Origin: Nanobdellota archaeon
GTDB lineage: Archaea > Nanobdellota > Nanobdellia > Pacearchaeales > GW2011-AR1
Length of the DNA: 9,362 nucleotides
Assembly (NCBI GenBank): GCA_018816625.1
Contig: JAHIVR010000106.1
Span: 1-9,362, forward strand
Direction: 5' to 3'
Positions 1 through 5,853 of this stretch are shown piece after piece (position 1 is the stretch's first letter; every line of letters begins with the position of its first letter). The position numbers and the translations under genes are program-made. Below the pieces are notes generated by a model that saw nothing but the letters and a program-made list of their open reading frames with translations, did no database searches and was not told the origin of the DNA.

Positions 1-733
1 CCAGGCCGTTACATATCTCATCATTTGATCCAAGGTTTGGTGCGGCTAATGGTTGTATGAAATTATTATTTGAGTCAACAGCATAACACGGTCCCCAGTC
101 GTTGTTTGTGCAAACTTGTTTTCCCATTTGACACACTCCCACTGCTGCTTCTGCTCCGCAAGCCACTTCCTCTCCGTTTGTACAGAAACAAGAATCTCCC
201 GGGTCACATCCACAGTAGGCTCCCTGAGAGCTACCTTTACAAACTAAATTATAATCCGAACACGAGTATTCTCTTGGTGCGTATTGGATTCCATCTCCCG
301 TAGAGGCCTTTCCTGTTATTACCTTTCCTGTTATTAAAGGGAGGGTTGCCGTCACTAAAACTCCTCCACAATCAACTTCCCCTACCTCACATGGGGCACA
401 TTCAGGATCTATTTCTGTGTCGCAACAAAATGATTCAGCTAAAATATTAGAATTATAACAATAATCTTTGGTTTGAATCCCTTCATCTTCAACATATCCT
501 TTTATTGTCCAAGGAGTACTCGAATCCCCATCAGAATCATAGCAATCCCCAACATTAATTCCCGCGTTTCCGGTGATGCTCGGAGATGTGTTTCCCAAAG
601 GAATTCCAAGAGCCCTTAATAGCCCGTCAATAAATCCGGCAGAAAGTAGAGATAATGAAAGAACAAGAATGATTACTCCAATGAATGTTAGTTGAATTCC
701 TCTTTTCAATACGACCTCTCCCCTTTTATTCAT
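1..733 (-). CDS. Secreted cysteine-rich protein with MopE-like motif, 3' end outside window
   Basis: The first 244 codons of a minus-strand gene start at ATG 733 and are open through the left edge. The N-terminus is basic (MNKRGEVVLKRG), followed by a hydrophobic segment at about residues 14-33, so it is a signal peptide or N-terminal anchor. The exported part has 18 cysteines. Residues 64-103 form a module C-x-D-S-D ... K-G ... Y-C ... L-x-E-x-F-C that recurs in the gene at 4464-5591. Residues 192-244 read CG-x-GVC-x-G-x-Q-x-C ... WG-x-C ... EICNGL, the pattern that in MopE-type metal-binding proteins precedes DNDCDG; those residues would lie just outside the window. A TATA box 25 bases upstream favours ATG 733. 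A TTG nine codons in, preceded by GGGGAGAGGT, is an alternative start. Function is unknown; a cell-surface or secreted adhesion or binding role is a guess. Confidence 0.85.
   Translation of the reverse strand, partial: MNKRGEVVLKRGIQLTFIGVIILVLSLSLLSAGFIDGLLRALGIPLGNTSPSITGNAGINVGDCYDSDGDSSTPWTIKGYVEDEGIQTKDYCYNSNILAESFCCDTEIDPECAPCEVGEVDCGGVLVTATLPLITGKVITGKASTGDGIQYAPREYSCSDYNLVCKGSSQGAYCGCDPGDSCFCTNGEEVACGAEAAVGVCQMGKQVCTNNDWGPCYAVDSNNNFIQPLAAPNLGSNDEICNGL
307..336. repeat. Perfect 15-bp tandem duplication inside a coding region
   Basis: The 15-mer CCTTTCCTGTTATTA occurs twice back to back (307-321 and 322-336). It is in frame in the minus-strand gene and encodes the repeated ITGK-V/A pentapeptide around residues 134-143, in a linker between cysteine-rich parts. 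Confidence 0.9.
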
Positions 734-752
734 GAATCTTTTATGGAATTAA

Positions 753-763
753 TATATTTAAAG
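753..763 (-). promoter_or_regulatory. TATA box of the cysteine-rich gene at 1-733
   Basis: On the minus strand this reads CTTTAAATATA and is centred about 25 bases before the ATG at 733. That distance would place transcription initiation at or next to the start codon (leaderless). Confidence 0.65.
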
Positions 764-910
764 CTTATTGTTGTGGATTGCATTTACTTTTTTAGTCAAT
801 CTGGAGAGTAATTAAATATTTTATTGAGATCTTGATAAAATTTAATAGAAGATAAGATTTTTTTGTAGTTTTGGGTTAATTTTTTAGTTGAGTGTGTATT
901 TTTAGATAAT

Positions 911-920
911 ATTATAAATT
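911..920 (+). promoter_or_regulatory. TATA box of the nucleotidyltransferase-like gene
   Basis: ATTATAAATT is centred 24-25 bases upstream of ATG 940. This supports 940 as the true start instead of TTG 919 or ATG 952. The 734-939 gap is a divergent, very AT-rich intergenic region; besides this box and the opposing one at 753-763 nothing else was recognised in it. Confidence 0.6.
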
Positions 921-939
921 GTATGTTCTTTGTTTTATT

Positions 940-1533
940 ATGGATTATGATATGAGTAAGAGAGAGGTTAAATTAGATAGAGAATTAAGTGAGTTGGATA
1001 ATTTTGTTATAAAATTTATTAAATTACTTAAAAATTATGTTATTGTTTCTGGTTATGTTTCTATATTGCTTGGCAGAACAAGGGCTACTGAGGATGTTGA
1101 TTTGTTGGTGCCTAAGATGGAAAAACATGACTTTATTAGTTTTTGGAGAAAAGTACATGATGAAGGATTTTGGTGCATTAATACTTCCAATGCAGACGAA
1201 GCTTTTGATATTTTAAATGAGCATGCCATAAGGTTTGCTAAAAAAGAAAAACCTGTTCCAAATATTGAGTTTAAGGTTATAAAGAACGATTTAGATAAAT
1301 TTTCTTATGATAATAGGATAAAAGTAATCTTGGCTTTTGAGAATCTTTATATTTCTCCTATAGAATTGCAGATTGCCTATAAATTATTTTTAGGAAGCGA
1401 AAAGGATATTGAGGATGCTAGGCATATTTACTCTTTATTGAAGGATAAGATTAATAAAGAAGAATTGATTTCTTCTCTGGAGACTCTTGGGGTATTTAAT
1501 AAACTTGGATTACTAGAAAATGGTAAGTATTAA
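940..1533 (+). CDS. Nucleotidyltransferase-like protein (AbiEii/DUF6036-type)
   Basis: A 197-aa cytosolic protein. Residues 36-57 read IVSGYVSILLG-R-x-R-x-T-EDVDLLV, matching the G-[GY]-x-A/S ... R-x-T-x-D-[IV]-D signature of minimal and AbiEii/DUF6036-type nucleotidyltransferases. D52 and D54 are the expected metal-binding pair, and E110 (NIEFKV) may supply the third acid. The C-terminal part has the S-P-[IE]-x-L ... K-D-x-x-D-A-R-x-[IL] pattern (residues 139-164) seen in such proteins. An in-frame TTG at 919 and ATG at 952 are alternative starts; 940 is preferred because the TATA box lies 25 bases upstream. It overlaps the next gene by 14 bases, implying a two-gene unit. Families of this type include toxin components that modify tRNA or proteins by nucleotidyl transfer. 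Actual activity and substrate cannot be read here. Confidence 0.85.
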   Translation: MDYDMSKREVKLDRELSELDNFVIKFIKLLKNYVIVSGYVSILLGRTRATEDVDLLVPKMEKHDFISFWRKVHDEGFWCINTSNADEAFDILNEHAIRFAKKEKPVPNIEFKVIKNDLDKFSYDNRIKVILAFENLYISPIELQIAYKLFLGSEKDIEDARHIYSLLKDKINKEELISSLETLGVFNKLGLLENGKY

Positions 1534-1693
1534 AGATATTAAGGTTGATTTAGAAGAATTAAATAAATTTAAATCCCGAAATGCTAAAGAAAGGCTGGAT
1601 TTTATTGATTGGTGGGTAAATTATATGAAAAATAATAAGGATAAAAAGTGGAGTGAAGAACAAAATGTCATTGTTGATTCTCAAATAGATTAG
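1520..1693 (+). CDS. Small partner protein of the nucleotidyltransferase
   Basis: A 57-codon ORF from ATG 1520 to TAG 1691-1693, overlapping the end of the nucleotidyltransferase gene by 14 bases in another frame, so translation is probably coupled. The product is highly charged and helical-looking, with a tryptophan-rich core (DFIDWWVNYMK, residues 28-37) and a C-terminal block KWSEEQNVIVDSQID (residues 43-57). From memory, small archaeal proteins with a W-S-x-x-Q-N-x-x-I-x-S-Q ending occur next to nucleotidyltransferases of this sort, which supports a real gene and a partner role. It has no signal peptide, membrane segment or known catalytic motif. It may be an antitoxin-like or specificity subunit. 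That role is inferred from gene pairing and size, not shown by the sequence. Confidence 0.72.
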   Translation: MVSIKDIKVDLEELNKFKSRNAKERLDFIDWWVNYMKNNKDKKWSEEQNVIVDSQID

Positions 1694-1842
1694 TTTTTAT
1701 ATGGCGTGAGTTTATGACATTGGTCTGATGGTTTGTGGGAATTAATAAGGATTTGATGTTCTGAAGAATAAATGGGTAGAATTGTGTGTTGGGCTAGTAT
1801 AGTAAGCTTTTATAGTTTTTATTTGTTATTTTGGAAGGAAAA
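1694..1842. other. Intergenic gap before the metallopeptidase
   Basis: This 149-base gap opens with a T-rich run and a TATA-like TTTTTATAT directly after the upstream stop (1694-1702). It ends in the probable promoter of the next gene. No ORF of useful length and no convincing RNA gene were found in it. Confidence 0.4.
1807..1822 (+). promoter_or_regulatory. Probable promoter of the secreted metallopeptidase
   Basis: Two overlapping TATA-like strings, CTTTTATAG (1807-1815) and TTTTTAT (1816-1822), lie 21-36 bases before ATG 1843. The first would leave a leader of a few bases containing GGAAGG (1833-1838), the only purine-rich, Shine-Dalgarno-like string seen before a chosen start here. The second would give a leaderless mRNA. 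Confidence 0.4.
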
Positions 1843-3687
1843 ATGAAAAGAATTTTATTTTTGTTTGGGGCATTCTTCTTATTAATTAGTTTGGGTTTTA
1901 TATATAGTGAACCTTTGGTTTTGGATAAAGATTCTGATTTTGATGTTCAGTTCATTGTTGAACCTACTCCTATAGATACAAACGATGTTCAGGAGGTCGT
2001 TGGTAGTGTTTCTGGGGCTGAACTTTTCTCTGGGGAGAAAGTAGTTTATTATAGAGACGAGATTCCAATAACGATTGATTATGACGAGGGAACTTATAGT
2101 GTTTATGGAAAGGAGTATGATATCATTGTTGATGGGGGGGATTGGGAAACTTCTAGGATAGCATCCCAGAGTGCTAATTTTCAAGAGTTTCATATCCCTT
2201 ATGATAGATTTAATGTTTTCATAGATTATTCTGAGTTTACTAATGGTACTTTGGCTGATTGGGAGAATTATTTTAATGAGATGCATGAAAGGTTTGTTGA
2301 ATTGGAATCTGAAATCGGGTGGACTTCTGAAATGGTAAACAATGGGAAAAAATTAGACCTTTATGTTTATCACAATTCAAGTGCTCCAACTAGTTGTTGG
2401 AGAGGGTATTCTATCCCTGGTACTGGAGAGGCTCATATTGAGCTTAGGTCTGATTTTTGGGACCCTGATTCTTGTTGGACAATTTATTTTAATGATTCTA
2501 GTGGTTCTTGGGAACTAGGGAATCCTGGAGAGCTAGGAGACAATTGGCGAAGATGGCAAGCGCTTCACGAACTTGTTCATGGCATAACTCCCGCCGATAT
2601 AAGTGGAGATTGGATAAGGGAGGGTCTTGCAGAGTATTACCAATTCAATATACTCTCTAATTACAACGGAAACGGATATCCCGATATAACACAATCCACT
2701 GCAGATATTAGAATTCAAGGGGCCATTTGGACTCCGACCTGGGGGAGTTTTTCAGAATACGCTTCTAATAATTATATGGATAGGCAGGGAGATGAGATTC
2801 AGGAAAGCTCTGGCTACGATATAACTGCGTGGATGTTCTCTATGATGCGTGATGGAGACCATAATTATCCTAGCAAGCTTCTTGACTGGAGCTTATTTTA
2901 TGATAGGTTAAATAATAATCTTGAGGTTCTTTGGGGTGCTCGTTCTTTAGGTGATTACTATTCCGATACTATTGTAATTGATGTTTTTGGTAGGGCAGCC
3001 GGGATGACTTGGGAAGAAACCAATCAAACGTGGAGATATGATGGGGCTAGTGGACCTGGATGGGGGGTTAGGAAAATTATGAACCCTTTTGATTGGTATC
3101 CAGATTTAACAGCTCAGGTTTTTGTTTCAAACAATGCTCCTTATGTTGGTCAGACAGTTAAATTGTACGCTATTGTTAGGAATGAAGGGGGAATTGATTT
3201 GGAAAATGTTCTTGTTGGACTATTCAAAAATAGTTCTTTATTAGATGAACAAGTAATGAATATAAGTAAGAATGGCCTAACTTATTTCTCTTTTGATTTT
3301 GACACCTCCTTATATGGTGAGGGAGATTATATTATTAGTGTTATTGCCGACCAGGCAGATATTAAGATAGAGAGCAACGACACTAATAACTATGCAGAAT
3401 ACATTTTGCAGGTTAGAAACAGGACGTGTTCAATAGATTATGTCACAAGAAGCTGTACTGATTTGAGTGGAACTTATGGAGATATGTGTTTAGATTTTAG
3501 TAATATTACTTCTTATTATTGTCAGGGTGGAGATTTTGGAAGTTGTGCTTCTGCTACTTACTCGTGCCTTTACGGTTGTGGGACAAATCAGTGCGCTAAA
3601 CCAACTTGTACTAGGTATTTTGATAAAAGAACATGGACGTGGATGTGGAATTGTAATGGGCAACCAACAATTCTAGCTATGAAGTAA
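1843..3687 (+). CDS. Secreted HEXXH metallopeptidase with CARDB domain and Cys-rich tail
   Basis: A 614-aa exported protein. Residues 1-24 form a signal peptide (MKRILFLFGAFFLLISLGF...). The zinc site is H242-E-L-V-H246, followed by W-I-R-E260-G-L-A-E-Y. That matches the 'HExxH ... EGLAEY' pattern of peptidase MA (gluzincin-like) domains, where the second glutamate is the third zinc ligand. Residues 417-524 look like a CARDB beta-sandwich: the start is PDLTAQVFV, with a middle VRNEGGIDLENV and an end SNDTNNYAEY, typical of surface proteins that mediate adhesion. Residues 525-614 hold 10 cysteines and probably fold through disulfides. An in-frame TTG at 1831 would add four residues ahead of the signal peptide; ATG 1843 is the better start. 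It probably acts on the cell surface or outside the cell. Substrate unknown; peptidase assignment is good, precise family uncertain. Confidence 0.85.
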   Translation: MKRILFLFGAFFLLISLGFIYSEPLVLDKDSDFDVQFIVEPTPIDTNDVQEVVGSVSGAELFSGEKVVYYRDEIPITIDYDEGTYSVYGKEYDIIVDGGDWETSRIASQSANFQEFHIPYDRFNVFIDYSEFTNGTLADWENYFNEMHERFVELESEIGWTSEMVNNGKKLDLYVYHNSSAPTSCWRGYSIPGTGEAHIELRSDFWDPDSCWTIYFNDSSGSWELGNPGELGDNWRRWQALHELVHGITPADISGDWIREGLAEYYQFNILSNYNGNGYPDITQSTADIRIQGAIWTPTWGSFSEYASNNYMDRQGDEIQESSGYDITAWMFSMMRDGDHNYPSKLLDWSLFYDRLNNNLEVLWGARSLGDYYSDTIVIDVFGRAAGMTWEETNQTWRYDGASGPGWGVRKIMNPFDWYPDLTAQVFVSNNAPYVGQTVKLYAIVRNEGGIDLENVLVGLFKNSSLLDEQVMNISKNGLTYFSFDFDTSLYGEGDYIISVIADQADIKIESNDTNNYAEYILQVRNRTCSIDYVTRSCTDLSGTYGDMCLDFSNITSYYCQGGDFGSCASATYSCLYGCGTNQCAKPTCTRYFDKRTWTWMWNCNGQPTILAMK

Positions 3688-3695
3688 GCTATATC

Positions 3696-3703
3696 TTTAA
3701 ATA
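3696..3703 (+). promoter_or_regulatory. TATA box of the HAD phosphatase gene
   Basis: TTTAAATA is centred 25-26 bases before ATG 3725, giving a leaderless transcript. It lies within the 37-base gap after the metallopeptidase stop, so the phosphatase gene probably has its own promoter. Confidence 0.65.
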
Positions 3704-3724
3704 GGTTTTTTTATAGATGTTTTT

Positions 3725-4387
3725 ATGGTAAAGAATAATCTGTATGATGCGGTCTTGTTTGATGTTGATGGTACTCTGGTTTATACCCTTCCTGGTTATA
3801 TGGAAGGACTTGTTGGTGAGGTTTTAAGTGACTTAGGAAAAAAGACTAATGGTAAGAATATCTCAAAATTAGTTAAGGAGTTTTGGTTTAAGGGAGATAG
3901 GGAGGTTTTTCTTAGAGAAAAATTTGGTGTTGATCCTGATTTATTTTGGAGTACTTTTAGAGAACACGACCCCCCAGGAAGAAGAATGGAAGCAACACGA
4001 GCCTATTATGATGTTTGGGTCATAAATCACATAAGGAAAATGAGCATTAAAACGGGGATTGTTACCGGAGCCCCAAGAGAAATTTCAATGATGAATCTAG
4101 GACTCTTAAAAGAACAAGAGTTTGATGTAAAGATTAATGCTTATGATGAGTATGGTGTTAGGGCAAAACCAAACCCCCATGGAATAGAATTATGTTTAGA
4201 TATCTTGGGAGTTAAGCCAGAAAGAGCGATGTATGTTGGAAATGGGGATGAAGATATCTTTGCTGCAAGAGCTGCTGGAGTTGATGGGGCTTTAATATTA
4301 AGAGGAGATTACGAGTTTCCAAATCTTAATCCAAAAATAACTGTTTATAGTTTGTGGGAATTAAAGGGATTAATTAGGTCCTGTTAG
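3725..4387 (+). CDS. HAD-superfamily phosphatase, phosphoglycolate phosphatase-like
   Basis: A 220-aa cytosolic hydrolase with the haloacid dehalogenase motifs in order. Motif I is FDVDGTL with nucleophile D13 and acid D15. Motif II is GIVTGA with T114. Motif III is the lysine in RAKPNPHG (K148). Motif IV is YVGNGDEDIFAARAAG (residues 170-185). Between motifs I and II there are roughly 90 residues, consistent with a helical C1 cap. In relatives motif IV usually reads VGD-S/T-x-x-D-I; here the first Asp is Asn173 and D177 is retained, so metal binding may rely on D175 or D177. The closest general class is phosphoglycolate phosphatase or beta-phosphoglucomutase-like enzymes acting on small phosphomonoesters; the exact substrate cannot be assigned. 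The gene ends convergently to a secreted protein gene, 76 bases away. Confidence 0.88.
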   Translation: MVKNNLYDAVLFDVDGTLVYTLPGYMEGLVGEVLSDLGKKTNGKNISKLVKEFWFKGDREVFLREKFGVDPDLFWSTFREHDPPGRRMEATRAYYDVWVINHIRKMSIKTGIVTGAPREISMMNLGLLKEQEFDVKINAYDEYGVRAKPNPHGIELCLDILGVKPERAMYVGNGDEDIFAARAAGVDGALILRGDYEFPNLNPKITVYSLWELKGLIRSC

Positions 4388-4390
4388 ACT

Positions 4391-4456
4391 GCCCAAGATG
4401 TCAGAGTTAAACTCTGCATCGCGAAGCCGAGAACGGCTTCTGAGGTGTGGTTGGCC
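4391..4456. other. GC-rich structured intergenic element (two hairpins, possible three-way junction)
   Basis: This lies in the 76-base gap between convergent genes. Hairpin 1 (4397-4420) pairs GATG/CATC and CAGAGT/ACTCTG, with one bulged T and a short TAA loop. Hairpin 2 (4423-4440) is a perfect 7-bp stem GAAGCCG/CGGCTTC with an AGAA loop. Flanking GCCCAA (4391-4396) can pair with TTGGCC (4451-4456) with one mismatch, closing a three-way junction. By hand count 4389-4456 is about 56% G+C, well above the AT-rich flanks. It may be a bidirectional terminator, a 3' UTR structure or a small structured RNA; strand and function cannot be decided from sequence alone. Confidence 0.6.
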
Positions 4457-4463
4457 TTAAGAA

Positions 4464-5591
4464 TTATTCAGAATCAACATCGTTAGCTAAAAAGCCCCAC
4501 CAAGGGTTTCTTATTTTAATGTCACCGTATTCAGCTTCTATCTGGGCTCTTATTTTTTCTTTAACCGGAATTATCCAAAATAATCTGGCTCTTTTTTTTG
4601 TTTGAACTTCATAATATCCGTTTTCATTAAGTTCTATTTCCATTTCGCTTTCTTCTTCTCCTAATTTGGCCTTTATTTTAGCTTTAATCTTAGCAGGTAT
4701 TTGATCTGGAAGAATTATTGGTTTTTCTTCTCCACTAAAGTTTCCATAAAGGGTTTTGTTATGGTGGTAGAGGGTTACAGTTGTTGTCATGTTTACTCTT
4801 TTTACTTGAACAATAATATTTCCAGAACCAGCATAAACTGTCATTTCTCTTCCTGTTTCTGTCTGGCATTTCATGATTCTGCCAGTGCAAACACACCCTT
4901 CTGTGCATTCCTGGCCTGTTCTTTCTTCAAAATGTATTCTGTTTCTTTCCTGAATTGCTTCTTTGATTTGTTCTTTAACTCTGCAAGTTTTTTCTGTTTT
5001 TGGTTCATCTTCTGTGCAATCATCTGGATTTGTGCATGTTCTTGTTTGAATTCCATTTTCACATGCACTCCATTGAGTACATTCCCATTCGCATTCTGTC
5101 ACATTTGTTATATTATTTGCCTCTTCACACTCCTCTTTTGTTTCATGATAATTAGGATTATCACATCCAGAGGTAGTTGCAAATTCACATTTATTAGAGG
5201 CATTATTATATTCATATCCTTCCCATTCAACATCACAATCAATAATGCAGTCCTCTGGGCAATATTCTGGGTGAGTGGGGGTTAATTCCCCGTTTTCACA
5301 TTTTCCATCTCCGCACTCATATTGTTGAGGTCCTCCAGAAGCATCACATCTGCCCTGTGTACAAACTTGAGGACATTCATATTCTACAGACATGCTTGAA
5401 TCGTTTTCGCAATAATTTTCTAATAAAAAACTACCATTAATACAACTATCTTCAGCAACTATAACACCTGCTTCTGTTATGTTTCCTTTTGTATTATAAT
5501 CTAATCCAGAATCGCTATCAGTACAGTTTTCAGCAACAACTAATCCAGCTAAAAATACAATGCATAAAATAATTATTCCCACATTTCTCAT
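4464..5591 (-). CDS. Secreted cysteine-rich, sequon-rich protein with TSP1-like segment
   Basis: A 375-aa exported protein starting at ATG 5591. Residues 1-20 are a signal peptide (MRNVGIIILCIVFLAGLVVA). The mature part has 24 cysteines between residues 23 and 242 and about ten N-x-S/T sites. Residues 23-61 form the module C-x-D-S-D ... K-G ... D-S-C ... L-x-E-x-Y-C shared with the gene at 1-733. Residues 93-119 read CGDGKCENGE ... CPEDC ... C, a common extracellular Cys-rich motif. Residues 167-203 (CEWECTQWSACENGIQTRTC) resemble a thrombospondin type 1-like repeat. Residues 253-375 lack cysteine and form a charged, beta-like domain with an IPAKIKAKIKAKLG stretch and an end RNPWWGFLAND, a style I associate with DPANN secreted proteins. 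No catalytic motif was seen. Surface or secreted, function unknown. A TATA box 26 bases upstream supports the start. Confidence 0.85.
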   Translation of the reverse strand: MRNVGIIILCIVFLAGLVVAENCTDSDSGLDYNTKGNITEAGVIVAEDSCINGSFLLENYCENDSSMSVEYECPQVCTQGRCDASGGPQQYECGDGKCENGELTPTHPEYCPEDCIIDCDVEWEGYEYNNASNKCEFATTSGCDNPNYHETKEECEEANNITNVTECEWECTQWSACENGIQTRTCTNPDDCTEDEPKTEKTCRVKEQIKEAIQERNRIHFEERTGQECTEGCVCTGRIMKCQTETGREMTVYAGSGNIIVQVKRVNMTTTVTLYHHNKTLYGNFSGEEKPIILPDQIPAKIKAKIKAKLGEEESEMEIELNENGYYEVQTKKRARLFWIIPVKEKIRAQIEAEYGDIKIRNPWWGFLANDVDSE

Positions 5592-5612
5592 GTTTTTATA
5601 TGGATTTTTAGG

Positions 5613-5621
5613 TTTTTAAAT
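5613..5621 (-). promoter_or_regulatory. TATA box of the cysteine-rich gene at 4464-5591
   Basis: ATTTAAAAA on the minus strand is centred 26 bases before ATG 5591 and fits leaderless transcription. The remaining bases up to 5748 are AT-rich and show nothing else recognisable. Confidence 0.6.
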
Positions 5622-5748
5622 GTTTTTTTATTATTGATTTCAATTTATGATTTAGATAGTTTGCTACGCAAAAATTAATTGAAGTAGTTAATGATTGATT
5701 TTCTAAGGAGTTGATATCAGATATTTTTTAATAGAAAAATTAATCCAT

Positions 5749-5820
5749 TCAAGTGCTTTGCACTTGCAATTTAGTCAAAATCAATAATGCAAATAAGCCA
5801 ATAAATAACGCCTTTTTCAT
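5749..5820 (-). CDS. Possible 23-aa signal-peptide-like micro-ORF
   Basis: ATG 5820 to TGA 5751-5749 on the minus strand encodes a 23-residue peptide with two lysines, a long hydrophobic core (ALFIGLFALLIL) and a polar end (TKLQVQST), i.e. a complete signal-peptide or single-span shape. A TATA box (5841-5848) is placed 24-25 bases upstream, as for the certain genes in this window. A 7-bp hairpin covers its 3' end, followed by a T-rich run. It may be a tiny membrane peptide. It could equally be the remnant of a secreted-protein gene that decayed: an alternative frame continues KALEWINFSIKKYLISTP after the stop. The peptide is too short to prove coding by eye. Confidence 0.35.
   Translation of the reverse strand: MKKALFIGLFALLILTKLQVQST
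5750..5766 (-). terminator. Hairpin at the end of the micro-ORF
   Basis: Perfect 7-bp inverted repeat CAAGTGC/GCACTTG with a 3-base loop. On the minus strand it is followed after about 10 bases by a T5 run. It could terminate the micro-ORF transcript or the upstream prenyl synthase mRNA. Confidence 0.4.
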
Positions 5821-5838
5821 AGCTTGTTAATGAAAAAG
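5812..5838. repeat. 9-bp inverted repeat spanning the micro-ORF start
   Basis: CTTTTTCAT (5812-5820) and ATGAAAAAG (5830-5838) are perfect inverted copies separated by 9 bases. One arm contains the micro-ORF start codon. It lies between that ORF and its TATA box, so it may be an operator, part of a 3' structure of the upstream gene, or chance. Confidence 0.5.
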
Positions 5839-5840
5839 AG

Positions 5841-5848
5841 TTTAAATA
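5841..5848 (-). promoter_or_regulatory. TATA-like box upstream of the micro-ORF
   Basis: TATTTAAA on the minus strand is centred about 25 bases before ATG 5820 and only a few bases after the stop codon of the prenyl synthase gene. Its placement matches the other promoters in the window. Confidence 0.45.
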
Positions 5849-5853
5849 ATTAA

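Noticed and set aside
70..303. Plus-strand ORF of 77 codons
   Set aside because: It lies opposite the secreted cysteine-rich gene, whose minus-strand frame is open from 733 to the edge with a signal peptide and cysteine motifs. The plus-strand product has no recognisable features.
1700..1775. Possible box C/D small RNA in the gap before the metallopeptidase
   Set aside because: CTGA and TGATG strings occur, but the C/D'/C'/D order and guide spacing do not fit and no clear RTGATGA box is present.
1882..2286. Minus-strand ORF of 134 codons
   Set aside because: Antisense shadow of the metallopeptidase gene; composition is typical of a reverse reading of AT-rich coding sequence.
4389..4456. tRNA gene in the structured gap
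   Set aside because: There is no GGTTCRA T-loop, no 5-bp anticodon stem with 7-base loop and no 7-bp acceptor stem; the hairpins are laid out differently.
4871..5068. Minus-strand ORF of 65 codons
   Set aside because: Alternative frame inside the cysteine-rich gene; the lysine- and glutamine-rich product has no start signal of its own.
4701..5285. Plus-strand ORF of 194 codons rich in Phe and Cys
   Set aside because: Antisense to the cysteine-rich secreted gene. The Phe/Cys richness comes from reading its Glu, Lys and Thr codons backwards; no promoter fits it.
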